Of a stretch of DNA of 64,000 nucleotides, positions 1-7,224 are shown piece after piece. The notes under the pieces are model-generated. The model ran no database searches. It was not told the origin of the DNA and saw only the letters and a list, made by a program, of their open reading frames with translations. The stretch comes from Streptomyces naganishii JCM 4654 (GTDB lineage: Bacteria; Actinomycetota; Actinomycetes; Streptomycetales; Streptomycetaceae), in the NCBI RefSeq assembly GCF_014650575.1, contig NZ_BMVF01000003.1, positions 434,001 through 498,000 of the forward strand. The letters run 5' to 3'. The translations under genes were made by a program, and so were the position numbers. Within the stretch, counting starts at the first letter, position 1. Each line of letters starts with the position of its first letter.

Positions 1-59
1 ACCAGGACGGTGGCCACGACGACGAGGGTGATGGCGGGGACGGTGTAGGCGGAGTTCAC
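1..59 (-). CDS. 5' end of a probable sodium:solute symporter (partial)
   Basis: Only the first 19 codons are inside the window. They begin at a GTG (59..57) and encode VNSAYTVPAITLVVVATVL, a hydrophobic start that fits a first membrane segment. It follows a DUF485 gene by 16 nt on the same strand. In actinobacteria and proteobacteria DUF485 genes usually precede actP/mctC-type sodium:solute symporters for acetate or other monocarboxylates, so that identity is inferred from context and not from the sequence itself. Confidence 0.45.
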   Translation of the reverse strand, partial: MNSAYTVPAITLVVVATVL

Positions 60-75
60 GGGTGTGCTGCCGGCC

Positions 76-435
76 TCAGCGGTCCTCGACGAGGCGGACG
101 AAGTCGCGTTCGTTGCGCTCGGCGCGGCGCACGTACCAGCGGGCGAGCAGGACCAGCGGGGCGTAGAGGCCGAAGCCGAGCACCGTCCAGGTGAGGCGGC
201 GGGCCTCGGGGGCCGCCGCGAAGACCAGCGGCAGCGGGCCGACCAGCAGTACGAGCACGGCGAACACGGCGAGCGCGGCGCGCAGTTGGGAGCGCATCAG
301 GGAGCGCACGTAGGTGTGCCCGAGGGTGGTCTGCTCGTCGATCTCGGTGCGCGGGCGGTAGTGCACCGGGGCCGTGCGGGTGCGGCGGGGCGGTCCGGTG
401 ACGACGACGCGGCGCTCGGCGGGGTCCTGCGGCAT
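76..435 (-). CDS. DUF485 small membrane protein
   Basis: A 119-residue protein with a polar, basic N-terminus (about residues 1-50), two hydrophobic segments (about 52-73 and 80-99) and a charged C-terminal tail (RRAERNERDFVRLVEDR). This layout and the motif-like stretch around YVRSLMRSQLR match DUF485 proteins. These are accessory proteins of unknown biochemical role, generally co-transcribed with a solute:sodium symporter. It lies 13 nt after the response regulator gene and 16 nt before the probable symporter start, which suggests a single operon for regulated uptake of a small carboxylate. Confidence 0.8.
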   Translation of the reverse strand: MPQDPAERRVVVTGPPRRTRTAPVHYRPRTEIDEQTTLGHTYVRSLMRSQLRAALAVFAVLVLLVGPLPLVFAAAPEARRLTWTVLGFGLYAPLVLLARWYVRRAERNERDFVRLVEDR

Positions 436-448
436 GACGTACGCCCCC

Positions 449-1204
449 TCAGCCCGCGGTCCGGCGCATCAGCATCTCCCGCAGCTCGCGCGCGTGGCGG
501 CGGCTGACCTGGAGTTCCTCGCCGCCCACGAGCACGCTCACCGTGCCGGCGTCCAGGCGGAGTTCGCCGATGTGGCGCAGCGCGACCAGGTGGCGGCGGT
601 GGATGCGGACGAAGCCGCGGGAGCGCCAGCGCTCCTCCAGGGTGGACAGCGGGATGCGCACGAGGTGGCTGCCCCTGGCGGTGTGCAGCCGGGCGTAGTC
701 GCCGCGCGCCTCGACGTGGGTGATGTCCTCCACCGCGACGAAGCGGGTCACGCCGCCGAGCTCGACGGGTATGTGGTCCGGGTCGGGTTCGCTGACGGGT
801 ATGCGGGGGGCGGCGTCGCGCAACTGGGCGGCGCGGCGGACGGCCTCGGCGAGCCGTTCGGTGCGCACGGGTTTGAGGACGTAGTCGACGGCCTTGAGGT
901 CGAAGGCCTGGACGGCGAAGTCCTCGTGCGCGGTGACGAACACGATCAGTGGCGGCTCGGCGAACCCGGTGAGCAGCCGGGCCAGGTCGAGACCGTCGAG
1001 GCCGGGCATGTGGATGTCGAGGAACACGACGTCGATGGCGTCGGGTCCGTGCGGCCCGGACTGCAGCGCCCGGTTGATGCGGCGCAGCGCCTCCGTGGCG
1101 TCGCCCGCGCCCTCCGCGCCGGCGATCCTCGGGTCGGCGTTGAGAAGGTAGAGCAGTTCCTCCAGCGAGGGGCGTTCGTCGTCGACGGCGAGGGCGCGCA
1201 GCAT
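449..1204 (-). CDS. LytTR-family response regulator
   Basis: A 251-residue regulator. Residues 1-125 form a receiver domain: acidic pair D8-D9, phospho-acceptor D63 in FLDIHMPG, a Thr in FVTAHEDF, and the Lys of VLKPV. Residues about 145-245 form a LytTR DNA-binding domain (VAVEDITHVEARGDYARLHT, then RIHRRHLVAL). The frame is open far upstream, but residues before MLRALAVDDE are low-complexity Arg-rich and not receiver-like, so the ATG at 1204 is the start. It heads an apparent operon with DUF485 and a symporter. No LytS-type kinase is visible here; it may lie beyond the left edge. Confidence 0.9.
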   Translation of the reverse strand: MLRALAVDDERPSLEELLYLLNADPRIAGAEGAGDATEALRRINRALQSGPHGPDAIDVVFLDIHMPGLDGLDLARLLTGFAEPPLIVFVTAHEDFAVQAFDLKAVDYVLKPVRTERLAEAVRRAAQLRDAAPRIPVSEPDPDHIPVELGGVTRFVAVEDITHVEARGDYARLHTARGSHLVRIPLSTLEERWRSRGFVRIHRRHLVALRHIGELRLDAGTVSVLVGGEELQVSRRHARELREMLMRRTAG

Positions 1205-1291
1205 GAACGTGGAGTGTAGGGGCGATGGGCGCGCCTGGACATGTCCGGGACGTGGGCGTTCTCGCTGGACAGGGCTGGATACAGTGCGGGC

Positions 1292-1795
1292 ATGAACAGC
1301 AGGACGGCCCCGTTCGACGAGCTCGACCGGAAGATCCTCACCGCCTTGACGGCGAACGCCCGCACCAGTTTCGCCGAGATCGGCGCGGCCATCGGCCTGT
1401 CCGCGACCGCCGTCAAGCGCCGGGTGGACCGGCTGCGCGAGACGGGGGTGATCACCGGGTTCACGGCCACGGTGCGGCCGTCCGCGCTGGGCTGGCGCAC
1501 GGAGGCCTATGTGGAGGTGTACTGCGAGGGCGCGGCGCCGCCGCGGCGGCTGGCGGAGGTGGTGCGCAACCATCCGGAGATCACGGCGGCGATGACGGTG
1601 ACCGGCGGCGCGGACGCGCTGCTGCACGTGCGGGCGCGGGACGTGGAGCACTTCGAGGAGGTGCTGGAGCGGATCCGCACGGAGCCGTTCATCCGCAAGA
1701 CGATCAGCGTCATGGTGCTCTCCCACCTGCTGCCGGACAGCCCGGAGGCCGCCGCCAGCCATGCCGCGCCGCAGGACGCAGCGGACGTGCGCTGA
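1292..1795 (+). CDS. Lrp/AsnC family transcriptional regulator
   Basis: A 167-residue Lrp/AsnC protein. The N-terminal helix-turn-helix covers about residues 8-55 (LDRKILTALTANARTSFAEI, then LSATAVKRRVDRLRETGVI). A C-terminal RAM/ligand-binding domain follows (about 70-150). The ATG at 1292 gives the usual family start (MNSRTAPFDELDRKIL); upstream in-frame codons are not family-like. It precedes an amidinohydrolase/ornithine aminotransferase pair on the same strand with a 124-nt gap holding a palindrome, so it is probably the local regulator of arginine or ornithine breakdown. The ligand is inferred. Confidence 0.92.
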   Translation: MNSRTAPFDELDRKILTALTANARTSFAEIGAAIGLSATAVKRRVDRLRETGVITGFTATVRPSALGWRTEAYVEVYCEGAAPPRRLAEVVRNHPEITAAMTVTGGADALLHVRARDVEHFEEVLERIRTEPFIRKTISVMVLSHLLPDSPEAAASHAAPQDAADVR

Positions 1796-1808
1796 GCGAC
1801 GGGAACAC

Positions 1809-1821
1809 GCAGCATTGCTGC
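1809..1821. promoter_or_regulatory. candidate Lrp operator (6-1-6 inverted repeat)
   Basis: A perfect inverted repeat GCAGCA-T-TGCTGC sits 14 nt after the Lrp stop and about 99 nt before the amidinohydrolase start. Its place between regulator and catabolic operon makes it a reasonable Lrp-binding site. This is inference from position and symmetry only. Confidence 0.4.
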
Positions 1822-1919
1822 TTGAACGCGCAGCTTTTCTTTCTTGTCGCCCGTATCCCCTCCTTCCTACCTTTGTGTCAACCCACAGTCGACACCGCAG
1901 GAAGCGGAGGAACCCCTTC

Positions 1920-2729
1920 GTGCCCGAATCCCGTGTGCCGCGCCGGCGGCGGTATCTCGTCTGCGAACCCAGACACTTCGCCGTGCAGTACGCGATCAAC
2001 CCCTGGATGCGACCCGACCAGCACGTCGACGTGTCCCTGGCCCAGACGCAGTGGCAGACGCTGATCAGCGCCTACCGCGCCCACGGCCACACCGTCGAGA
2101 CCGTGGAGCCCGTGCCCGGCCTGCCGGACATGGTGTTCGCGGCGAACGCCGCGGTCGTCGTCGACGGCCGCGTCTTCGGCTCCCTCTTCCACTCGCCGGA
2201 ACGCCGGCCCGAGTCCCACCCCTACGACACCTGGTTCAAGTCGGCGGGCTACGACGTCTACCGCCCGGAGTCGGTCTCCGAGGGCGAGGGCGACTTCGTG
2301 CCGGCCGGGCGCTGGGTGCTCGCCGGGACCGGCTTCCGCACCACGCGCGAGGCACACCGCGAGGCGCAGGAGTTCTTCGGCGTCCCGGTCATCGGCCTGA
2401 CCCTGGTGGACCCGTACTTCTACCACCTGGACACGGCGCTGTTCGTCCTGGACGACCACAACATCGCCTACTACCCGGAGGCGTTCTCCCCCGGCAGCCG
2501 CGAGGTGCTGGCCCGGCTCTACCCGGACGCGGTGATCGCCACCCGGGAGGACGCGATGACCTTCGGCCTCAACTCCGTGTCCGACGGCCACCACGTGTTC
2601 ATCTCGCCCGGGGCCACGGCCCTCGCGGAAGAGCTCACCCGCCACGGTTACGTCCCCGTCCCCGTCGACCTGTCGGAGTTCCACAAGGCCGGCGGCGGTA
2701 TCAAGTGCTGCACCCAGGAGATCCGCTGA
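1920..2729 (+). CDS. amidinohydrolase, DDAH / arginine dihydrolase-like
   Basis: A 269-residue guanidino-group hydrolase of the amidinotransferase fold. The GTG start at 1920 is preceded by GGAGG at suitable spacing. Visible motifs in order: AINPWM (N27), DMVFAANAAVV (N76), EGEGD, FYHLDTALFVLDD (catalytic His), YYPEAF, FGLN, and GGGIKCCTQE with the catalytic Cys near the C-terminus. Annotation tools usually call this dimethylargininase. The INPWM, PDMVFxAN and KAGG..KC motifs also match, from memory, the N-terminal domain of cyanobacterial ArgZ/AgrE arginine dihydrolase. The stop overlaps the rocD start (TGATG), so a direct arginine-to-ornithine reaction feeding rocD is attractive. Substrate is unproven. 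Confidence 0.85.
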   Translation: MPESRVPRRRRYLVCEPRHFAVQYAINPWMRPDQHVDVSLAQTQWQTLISAYRAHGHTVETVEPVPGLPDMVFAANAAVVVDGRVFGSLFHSPERRPESHPYDTWFKSAGYDVYRPESVSEGEGDFVPAGRWVLAGTGFRTTREAHREAQEFFGVPVIGLTLVDPYFYHLDTALFVLDDHNIAYYPEAFSPGSREVLARLYPDAVIATREDAMTFGLNSVSDGHHVFISPGATALAEELTRHGYVPVPVDLSEFHKAGGGIKCCTQEIR

Positions 2730-3949
2730 TGACCGCACCCGCCCGCACCCGCACCTCCGCCGAGCTGATCGAGGCCGAGGAGCCGGTCCTCGCCCACAAC
2801 TACCACCCGCTGCCCGTGGTCGTCTCCGGCGCCGAGGGCACCTGGGTGGAGGACGTCGAGGGCCGCCGCTACCTCGACATGCTGGCCGGCTACTCGGCCC
2901 TCAACTTCGGCCACCGCCACCCCGCGCTGATCGAGGCCGCCCACCGCCAGCTCGACCGGCTCACCCTCACCTCGCGCGCCTTCCACAACGACAAGCTGGC
3001 CGGCTTCGCCGAGCGGCTGGCGGCGCTGACCGGGCAGGACATGGTGCTGCCGATGAACACCGGCGCCGAGGCGGTGGAGAGCGGCATCAAGGTGGCCCGC
3101 AAGTGGGCGTACGAGGTCAAGGGCGTCCCGGCCGACCGGGCCACGATCGTGGTCGCGGCGGACAACTTCCACGGCCGTACGACGACGATCGTCAGCTTCT
3201 CCACCGACGAGACGGCGCGGTCGGGCTTCGGGCCCTTCACCCCGGGCTTCAAGGTCGTGCCGTACAACGACCTGGCGGCGCTGGAGGCGGCGGTCGACGA
3301 GACCACGGCGGCCGTGCTGATCGAGCCGATCCAGGGCGAGGCCGGCGTGATCATCCCGGACGACGGCTACCTGGCCGGGGTGCGCGAGCTGACCCGCCGG
3401 GCCGGCTGCCTGTTCGTGGCCGACGAGATCCAGTCCGGTCTCGGCCGCACCGGCCGCACCCTCGCCGTCGAGCACGAGGGCGTGGTGCCGGACGTACTGC
3501 TGCTGGGCAAGGCGCTGGGCGGCGGCATCGTGCCGGTGTCGGCGGTCGTCGGCAGCCGGGACGTGCTCGGCGTGCTGCGGCCGGGCGAGCACGGGTCGAC
3601 GTTCGGCGGCAACCCGCTGGCCGCCGCGGTCGGCACGGCGGTGGTCGAACTGCTGGAGACCGGCGAGTTCCAGCGCCGGGCCGAGGAGCTGGGCGCGGTC
3701 CTGGGCGAGGGGCTCACGGAGCTCGTCGGCAAGGGCGTGGTGGGCTTCCGCGCCCGTGGTCTGTGGGCCGGCGTGGACGTGGACCCGGCCATCGGCACCG
3801 GCCGCGAGATCAGCGAGCGGCTGATGCGGGAGGGCGTCCTGGCCAAGGACACCCACGGCTCCACGATCCGGCTGGCGCCGCCGCTGACGATCACCGAGGA
3901 CGAGCTGCGCTCGGCCCTCGGCTCCCTGGAGAAGGCGCTGGCGGGCTGA
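2729..3949 (+). CDS. rocD: ornithine aminotransferase
   Basis: A 406-residue class-III PLP aminotransferase that converts ornithine and 2-oxoglutarate to glutamate-5-semialdehyde and glutamate. Evidence: NTGAEAVESGIKVARKW, FHGRTTTIVSFS, the PLP-binding DEIQSGLGRTG, the Schiff-base lysine K261 in LLLGKALGGG, and HGSTFGGNPLA. Full family length. It starts at an ATG overlapping the upstream stop by one base, so it is translationally coupled to the amidinohydrolase. A strong bidirectional hairpin ends the operon. Confidence 0.95.
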   Translation: MTAPARTRTSAELIEAEEPVLAHNYHPLPVVVSGAEGTWVEDVEGRRYLDMLAGYSALNFGHRHPALIEAAHRQLDRLTLTSRAFHNDKLAGFAERLAALTGQDMVLPMNTGAEAVESGIKVARKWAYEVKGVPADRATIVVAADNFHGRTTTIVSFSTDETARSGFGPFTPGFKVVPYNDLAALEAAVDETTAAVLIEPIQGEAGVIIPDDGYLAGVRELTRRAGCLFVADEIQSGLGRTGRTLAVEHEGVVPDVLLLGKALGGGIVPVSAVVGSRDVLGVLRPGEHGSTFGGNPLAAAVGTAVVELLETGEFQRRAEELGAVLGEGLTELVGKGVVGFRARGLWAGVDVDPAIGTGREISERLMREGVLAKDTHGSTIRLAPPLTITEDELRSALGSLEKALAG

Positions 3950-3963
3950 CGCCCGTCGGACAC

Positions 3964-3998
3964 CCGGGGGCGCCGGCGGCTGTCGCCGGCGCCCCCGG
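3964..3998. terminator. bidirectional terminator hairpin
   Basis: Left arm GGGGGCGCCGGCG (3966-3978), loop GCTGT and right arm CGCCGGCGCCCCC (3984-3996) make a 13-bp perfect stem, extendable by CC/GG. It lies between the convergent rocD and CBS genes. No U-tract, which is usual in Streptomyces. Confidence 0.8.
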
Positions 3999-4006
3999 CC
4001 TGCCGT

Positions 4007-4426
4007 CTACTGGTTGGGCTTGGCGGCGCTGATGTCGCCCAGGGCCGAGCCCGGGTCGCGCTCGATGGCGAGGTCGCCGAGCGAGACGATGCCCACGGCG
4101 TGCCCCTGGTCGACGACCGGCACCCGGCGCACGGAGTGCTCGCGCATCAGCCGCACCGCCTGGTCCAGGTCCTCGTCGGGGGTCACGGTGAGCAGGTCGC
4201 CGCTGCACGCGGAGGCGACGGTCCGCTGCTCCGGGTCGCCGCCCTCCGCCAGCGCCCGCACCACCAGGTCGCGGTCGCTGACCAGGCCGCGCAACTCCTC
4301 GCCCTCGGTCACCAGGACCACTCCGATGTCCTCGTCGCGCATCTTCTGCGCCACCGTGGTCACCGAGGTCTGCGGTTCCACCGTCACCAGGTGGCTGGTC
4401 ATGATGTCGCGTACGTGCTGAGCCAT
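4007..4426 (-). CDS. tandem CBS-domain protein
   Basis: A 139-residue protein made only of two CBS domains: about residues 5-60 (VRDIMTSHLVTVEPQTSVTT to GLVSDRDLV) and 70-128 (SGDLLTVTPDEDLDQAVRLM to VGIVSLGDLAI). Such Bateman modules bind adenosyl ligands and act as sensors; stand-alone forms are often linked to stress or hypoxia in actinobacteria. A GAGGAGG ribosome site precedes the ATG. It is divergent from a small membrane protein across a palindrome-rich 180-bp gap. Confidence 0.9.
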   Translation of the reverse strand: MAQHVRDIMTSHLVTVEPQTSVTTVAQKMRDEDIGVVLVTEGEELRGLVSDRDLVVRALAEGGDPEQRTVASACSGDLLTVTPDEDLDQAVRLMREHSVRRVPVVDQGHAVGIVSLGDLAIERDPGSALGDISAAKPNQ

Positions 4427-4475
4427 GACGCCTCCTCTCGTCGGGTCCTGCGGTGCCGTTCACCGCGCTGTGCCC

Positions 4476-4518
4476 GCCGGGTACCCGGCGCGTGCGGTGC
4501 CGCACCCGGCATGCCGGG
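4476..4518. promoter_or_regulatory. two perfect 14-bp palindromes between divergent genes
   Basis: GCCGGGTACCCGGC (4476-4489) and CCCGGCATGCCGGG (4505-4518) are both perfect 14-bp palindromes with centres 29 bp apart. A third related half (GCCGGGTACCCG) lies near 4562. They sit between the CBS gene and the divergent small membrane protein gene, so they may be operator sites for one regulator; GC-rich chance palindromes are also possible. Confidence 0.35.
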
Positions 4519-4608
4519 TCCGGCGTGTTCCGTCACCGAACGCGTGCCTGCCCGGCGGGATGCCGGGTACCCGCCGCGGTGACGGGACTCTTTGAGGAGA
4601 TGACTCCC

Positions 4609-4911
4609 ATGCTGCTCATCGGACTGCTCCTCCTCGCGGCGACCGGCGCCTTCACCGCCCTGGCCATCGCCGGCAACATGTCCGGGGGCCCGGAGTACAC
4701 GGTGTCGATGCTCGGCAACGACATCGCCAGGATGGACACCCTGGAGGTCTTCAGCGCCGGGCTGGCGCTCGCGCTGATCTTCTGCCTGGGCCTGACGCTC
4801 CTGGCCGGCGCCGCGACACACCGCCGGGGCACGCACCGGGCCGCCCGGCACTACGGCCGCACGGAGCCGGGCCCGCTGGACGGGACCACGAGCCGCGGTC
4901 CGCGCCCCTGA
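4609..4911 (+). CDS. small two-helix membrane protein of unknown function
   Basis: A 100-residue protein with two hydrophobic segments (MLLIGLLLLAATGAFTALAI and VFSAGLALALIFCLGLTLLA) joined by a polar stretch (about residues 24-43), then a basic polar tail. I start it at ATG 4609 because GAGGAG at 4594-4599 is 9 nt upstream; the in-frame ATG at 4600 would abut the ribosome site. I do not recognise a family. It is divergent from the CBS-domain gene and convergent with the DUF4396 gene. Confidence 0.65.
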   Translation: MLLIGLLLLAATGAFTALAIAGNMSGGPEYTVSMLGNDIARMDTLEVFSAGLALALIFCLGLTLLAGAATHRRGTHRAARHYGRTEPGPLDGTTSRGPRP

Positions 4912-4930
4912 ACGGGCCCGGCGGGGGCGG

Positions 4931-5416
4931 TCAGTGGTAGGCGTGCACGACCGCGTGCCCCTTGCCCCGGCCGATCATCCACCGGTTGACCGGGGTGGTC
5001 AGCAGGAAGGCCAGGGCGAGGGAGAGGACGAGCGACACCCAGAACACGGCGTCGGCCAGACCGGCGTCCATCGCCCCGGGCACCCCGACCATGACGGTGT
5101 TGTCGATGAGTTCCATCACCGCGATGGACACGGTGTCGGCGGCGAGGGCGACCTTCAGCGCCTCGCGTGGCGGCAGGCCCGACCGCAGGACGCCGCGCAT
5201 GGTGAGCGCGTAGCCGAAGACGAAGGCCAGCGCGATGGAGACGACGACGGTGGCCGCGTTGTGCAGACCCGCGGCGGTGCCGACGACCATGCCGAGCACC
5301 TCGCCGATGGCGCATCCGGTCAGGCAGTGCAGGGTCGCCTGGGAGGCCATGCGCCAGGAGACCGCGGAGTGCCGCGGTTCGTGGCCGTGGTGGTGGACGT
5401 GCGCCGAGTGGTTCAT
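4931..5416 (-). CDS. DUF4396 membrane protein with His-rich N-terminus
   Basis: A 161-residue membrane protein. The N-terminus is histidine-rich (NHSAHVHHHGHEPRHS), followed by about four membrane segments: roughly 28-52, 58-80 (ATVVVSIALAFVFGYALTM), 95-115 and 125-150. The sequence SQATLHCLTGCAIGEVLGM resembles DUF4396 proteins, including a CxxxC. The ATG at 5416 has AAGGGG just upstream; longer in-frame starts read through an operator-like palindrome. That palindrome and the His/Cys residues suggest a role in copper or a related metal or thiol stress. Function is not established. Confidence 0.8.
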   Translation of the reverse strand: MNHSAHVHHHGHEPRHSAVSWRMASQATLHCLTGCAIGEVLGMVVGTAAGLHNAATVVVSIALAFVFGYALTMRGVLRSGLPPREALKVALAADTVSIAVMELIDNTVMVGVPGAMDAGLADAVFWVSLVLSLALAFLLTTPVNRWMIGRGKGHAVVHAYH

Positions 5417-5459
5417 GCCGTTCCCCCTTGTCGACGAGGTTTCCGCACACCTCAACCAC

Positions 5460-5476
5460 ATACCCCCTGGGGGTAT
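5460..5476. promoter_or_regulatory. CsoR-family operator-like palindrome
   Basis: ATACCCCC-T-GGGGGTAT is an 8-1-8 perfect inverted repeat, 44 bp upstream of the DUF4396 start. CsoR/RcnR-family repressors bind TACCCC...GGGGTA-type sites, so this is probably an operator for a CsoR-like copper (or persulfide, nickel, formaldehyde) sensor encoded elsewhere. Confidence 0.7.
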
Positions 5477-5510
5477 TCCACCCGTCTTGCGCCGACCGGG
5501 TGACGTGTCC

Positions 5511-6146
5511 TCACTCGCCGGTGTCCGCGCGCTGCTTGCGGCGCCGCAGCACATGGCGGACGACGAACCCGACGACGACGAGGCCCAGCGCGATGAGGAC
5601 GTACCGCTCGTACTTGACGATCTCTTCGTAGACGGTGTTGATGTGGCTGCCCGCGAAGTAGGCGATCGTCAGCCACAGACCCACCCACAGGGCCGCGCCG
5701 AGCGCGTTGAAGGCGACGAAGCGGCGCCAGGGCATGCCGGAGGTGCCGGCGATGATGCCGTTGGCCTGGCGCAGGCCCTCGATGAAGCGCGCCACCGTGA
5801 CGATCTTGCCGCCGTGTCTGGCGAAGAACCGCTCGGCCTTCTCGAACCTCTCCGGAGTCAGGAAGACGTACTTCCCCCAGCGGTGCACGAAGGCGCGCCC
5901 GCCGTAGTGCCCGATGAGATACCCGATGTTGTCCCCGGCGACGGCGGCCGCGAACGCGATCGCGCCCACGACGATCACGTTGAGCTCGCCGGCACCGGCG
6001 TACACGCCCGCGGCGATCAGGATCGTCTCGCCGGGGGCCGGGATGCCGAAGTCCTCCACGAAGACCACGCCCCCCACGGCCCAGTAGCCGTAGTGGCTGA
6101 GCAGCGGTGCCAGGTGCGCGAGGGGACCCGGAAGCGGAGGGGCCAT
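5511..6146 (-). CDS. DedA family membrane protein
   Basis: A 211-residue DedA/VTT protein. It has the family signature FVEDFGIPAPGETILIAAG (about residues 29-47), then AVAGDNIGYLIGHYGG, RFIEGLRQANGIIAG, a helix pair, and a basic C-terminal tail (RHVLRRRKQRADTGE). DedA proteins are multi-pass lipid scramblase-like proteins needed for envelope homeostasis, including undecaprenyl phosphate recycling in some branches. It is followed by the DUF4396 gene on the same strand but the intervening operator suggests separate regulation. A second DedA gene lies at about 57 kb. Confidence 0.93.
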   Translation of the reverse strand: MAPPLPGPLAHLAPLLSHYGYWAVGGVVFVEDFGIPAPGETILIAAGVYAGAGELNVIVVGAIAFAAAVAGDNIGYLIGHYGGRAFVHRWGKYVFLTPERFEKAERFFARHGGKIVTVARFIEGLRQANGIIAGTSGMPWRRFVAFNALGAALWVGLWLTIAYFAGSHINTVYEEIVKYERYVLIALGLVVVGFVVRHVLRRRKQRADTGE

Positions 6147-6395
6147 TCCCCCACCGTACGACGTGCCGCGCCGGCGACGGCGGTTCCAGGGGCCACACGT
6201 GCGCCACTGACCCCTGTGATCACGTCACTCTCAGCGATCGGGTTGATACCTACCGCTCAGTAGTACCAGGCTGACCGTGCCGCGACCGGTTCCGCGTCAC
6301 TGTGCCTGCACTTACACTGACACCCCATTCGACAGACACGTTGACCTGCGAGAACGCGGCGGTTGAGCAGATCCGCACGAGTGAGGAGCGACCCC

Positions 6396-7121
6396 TTGTT
6401 CTACTACCTGCTCAAATACGTCCTGCTGGGACCACTGCTGCGGCTGGTCTTCCGCCCGCGGATCGAGGGGCTCGAGAACGTACCGGCGTCCGGTGCGGCC
6501 ATCGTCGCGGGCAACCACCTGTCGTTCTCGGACCACTTCCTGATGCCGGCCATGCTCAAACGGCGCATCACCTTCCTCGCCAAGGCGGAGTACTTCACCG
6601 GTCCGGGCGTCAAGGGCCGCCTCACCGCTGCCTTCTTCCGCAGCGCGGGGCAGATCCCGGTCGACCGCTCCGGCAAGGAGGCCGGCCAGGCCGCGATCCG
6701 CGAGGGGCTCGGGGTGCTGCGCGAGGGAGAGCTGCTCGGGATCTACCCGGAGGGCACCCGTTCGCACGACGGCCGCCTCTACAAGGGCAAGGTGGGCGTC
6801 GCGGTGATGGCGCTGAGGGCGCAGGTGCCGGTGATTCCCTGCGCCATGATCGGCACGTTCGAGGCGCAGCCGCCGGGCAAGGTGGTGCCGCGCGTCCACC
6901 CGGTGGTCATCCGCTTCGGCAAGCCCCTGGACTTCTCGCGCTACGCGGGCATGGAGAACGAGAAGGCGGTGCTGCGCGCCGTCACCGACGAGATCATGTA
7001 CGCCATCCTGTCGCTGTCCGAGCAGGAGTACGTCGACCAGTACGCGGCCGTGGCCAAGGCGGAGGAGGCGGCGGCCAAGGGCGAGAGGGAGCGCAAGTTC
7101 CCGCGGGCGCCGCTGGGATGA
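6396..7121 (+). CDS. 1-acyl-glycerol-3-phosphate acyltransferase (PlsC-like)
   Basis: A 241-residue acyltransferase of phospholipid synthesis. Motifs: NHLSFSDHF (the HX4D motif I), FFRSAGQIPVDR (motif II), YPEGTRSHDG (motif III) and VIPCAMIGT (motif IV). I choose the TTG at 6396 because GAGGAG at 6383-6388 is 7 nt upstream and the protein then begins FYYLLKYVLLGPLLR, a typical hydrophobic start for this family in Streptomyces. Ends at a strong terminator. Cytoplasmic face of the membrane. Confidence 0.9.
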   Translation: MFYYLLKYVLLGPLLRLVFRPRIEGLENVPASGAAIVAGNHLSFSDHFLMPAMLKRRITFLAKAEYFTGPGVKGRLTAAFFRSAGQIPVDRSGKEAGQAAIREGLGVLREGELLGIYPEGTRSHDGRLYKGKVGVAVMALRAQVPVIPCAMIGTFEAQPPGKVVPRVHPVVIRFGKPLDFSRYAGMENEKAVLRAVTDEIMYAILSLSEQEYVDQYAAVAKAEEAAAKGERERKFPRAPLG

Positions 7122-7172
7122 CCTGCGCGCCACCGGCGAAGGGCGTGGTACGGCGAAGGGGCGGTACGGCGA

Positions 7173-7205
7173 AGGGGCGGCCGGGGTCGAACCCCGGCCG
7201 CCCCT
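7173..7205. terminator. bidirectional terminator hairpin
   Basis: AGGGGCGGCCGGGGT (7173-7187) pairs with ACCCCGGCCGCCCCT (7191-7205) over 15 bp with a CGA loop, between the convergent plsC-like and hydrolase genes. Confidence 0.85.
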
Positions 7206-7224
7206 CGTGCGTCGCGTCCCGGTG

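Noticed and set aside
1204-1999. Upstream extension of the LytTR regulator
   Set aside because: The extra 265 residues are Arg/His-rich shadow translation of the Lrp gene on the opposite strand; the receiver domain starts at the ATG at 1204.
7173-7205. tRNA T-arm-like GGGGTCGAACCCC
   Set aside because: The stem is 15 bp with a 3-nt loop and no acceptor, D or anticodon arm surrounds it; it is a terminator hairpin.
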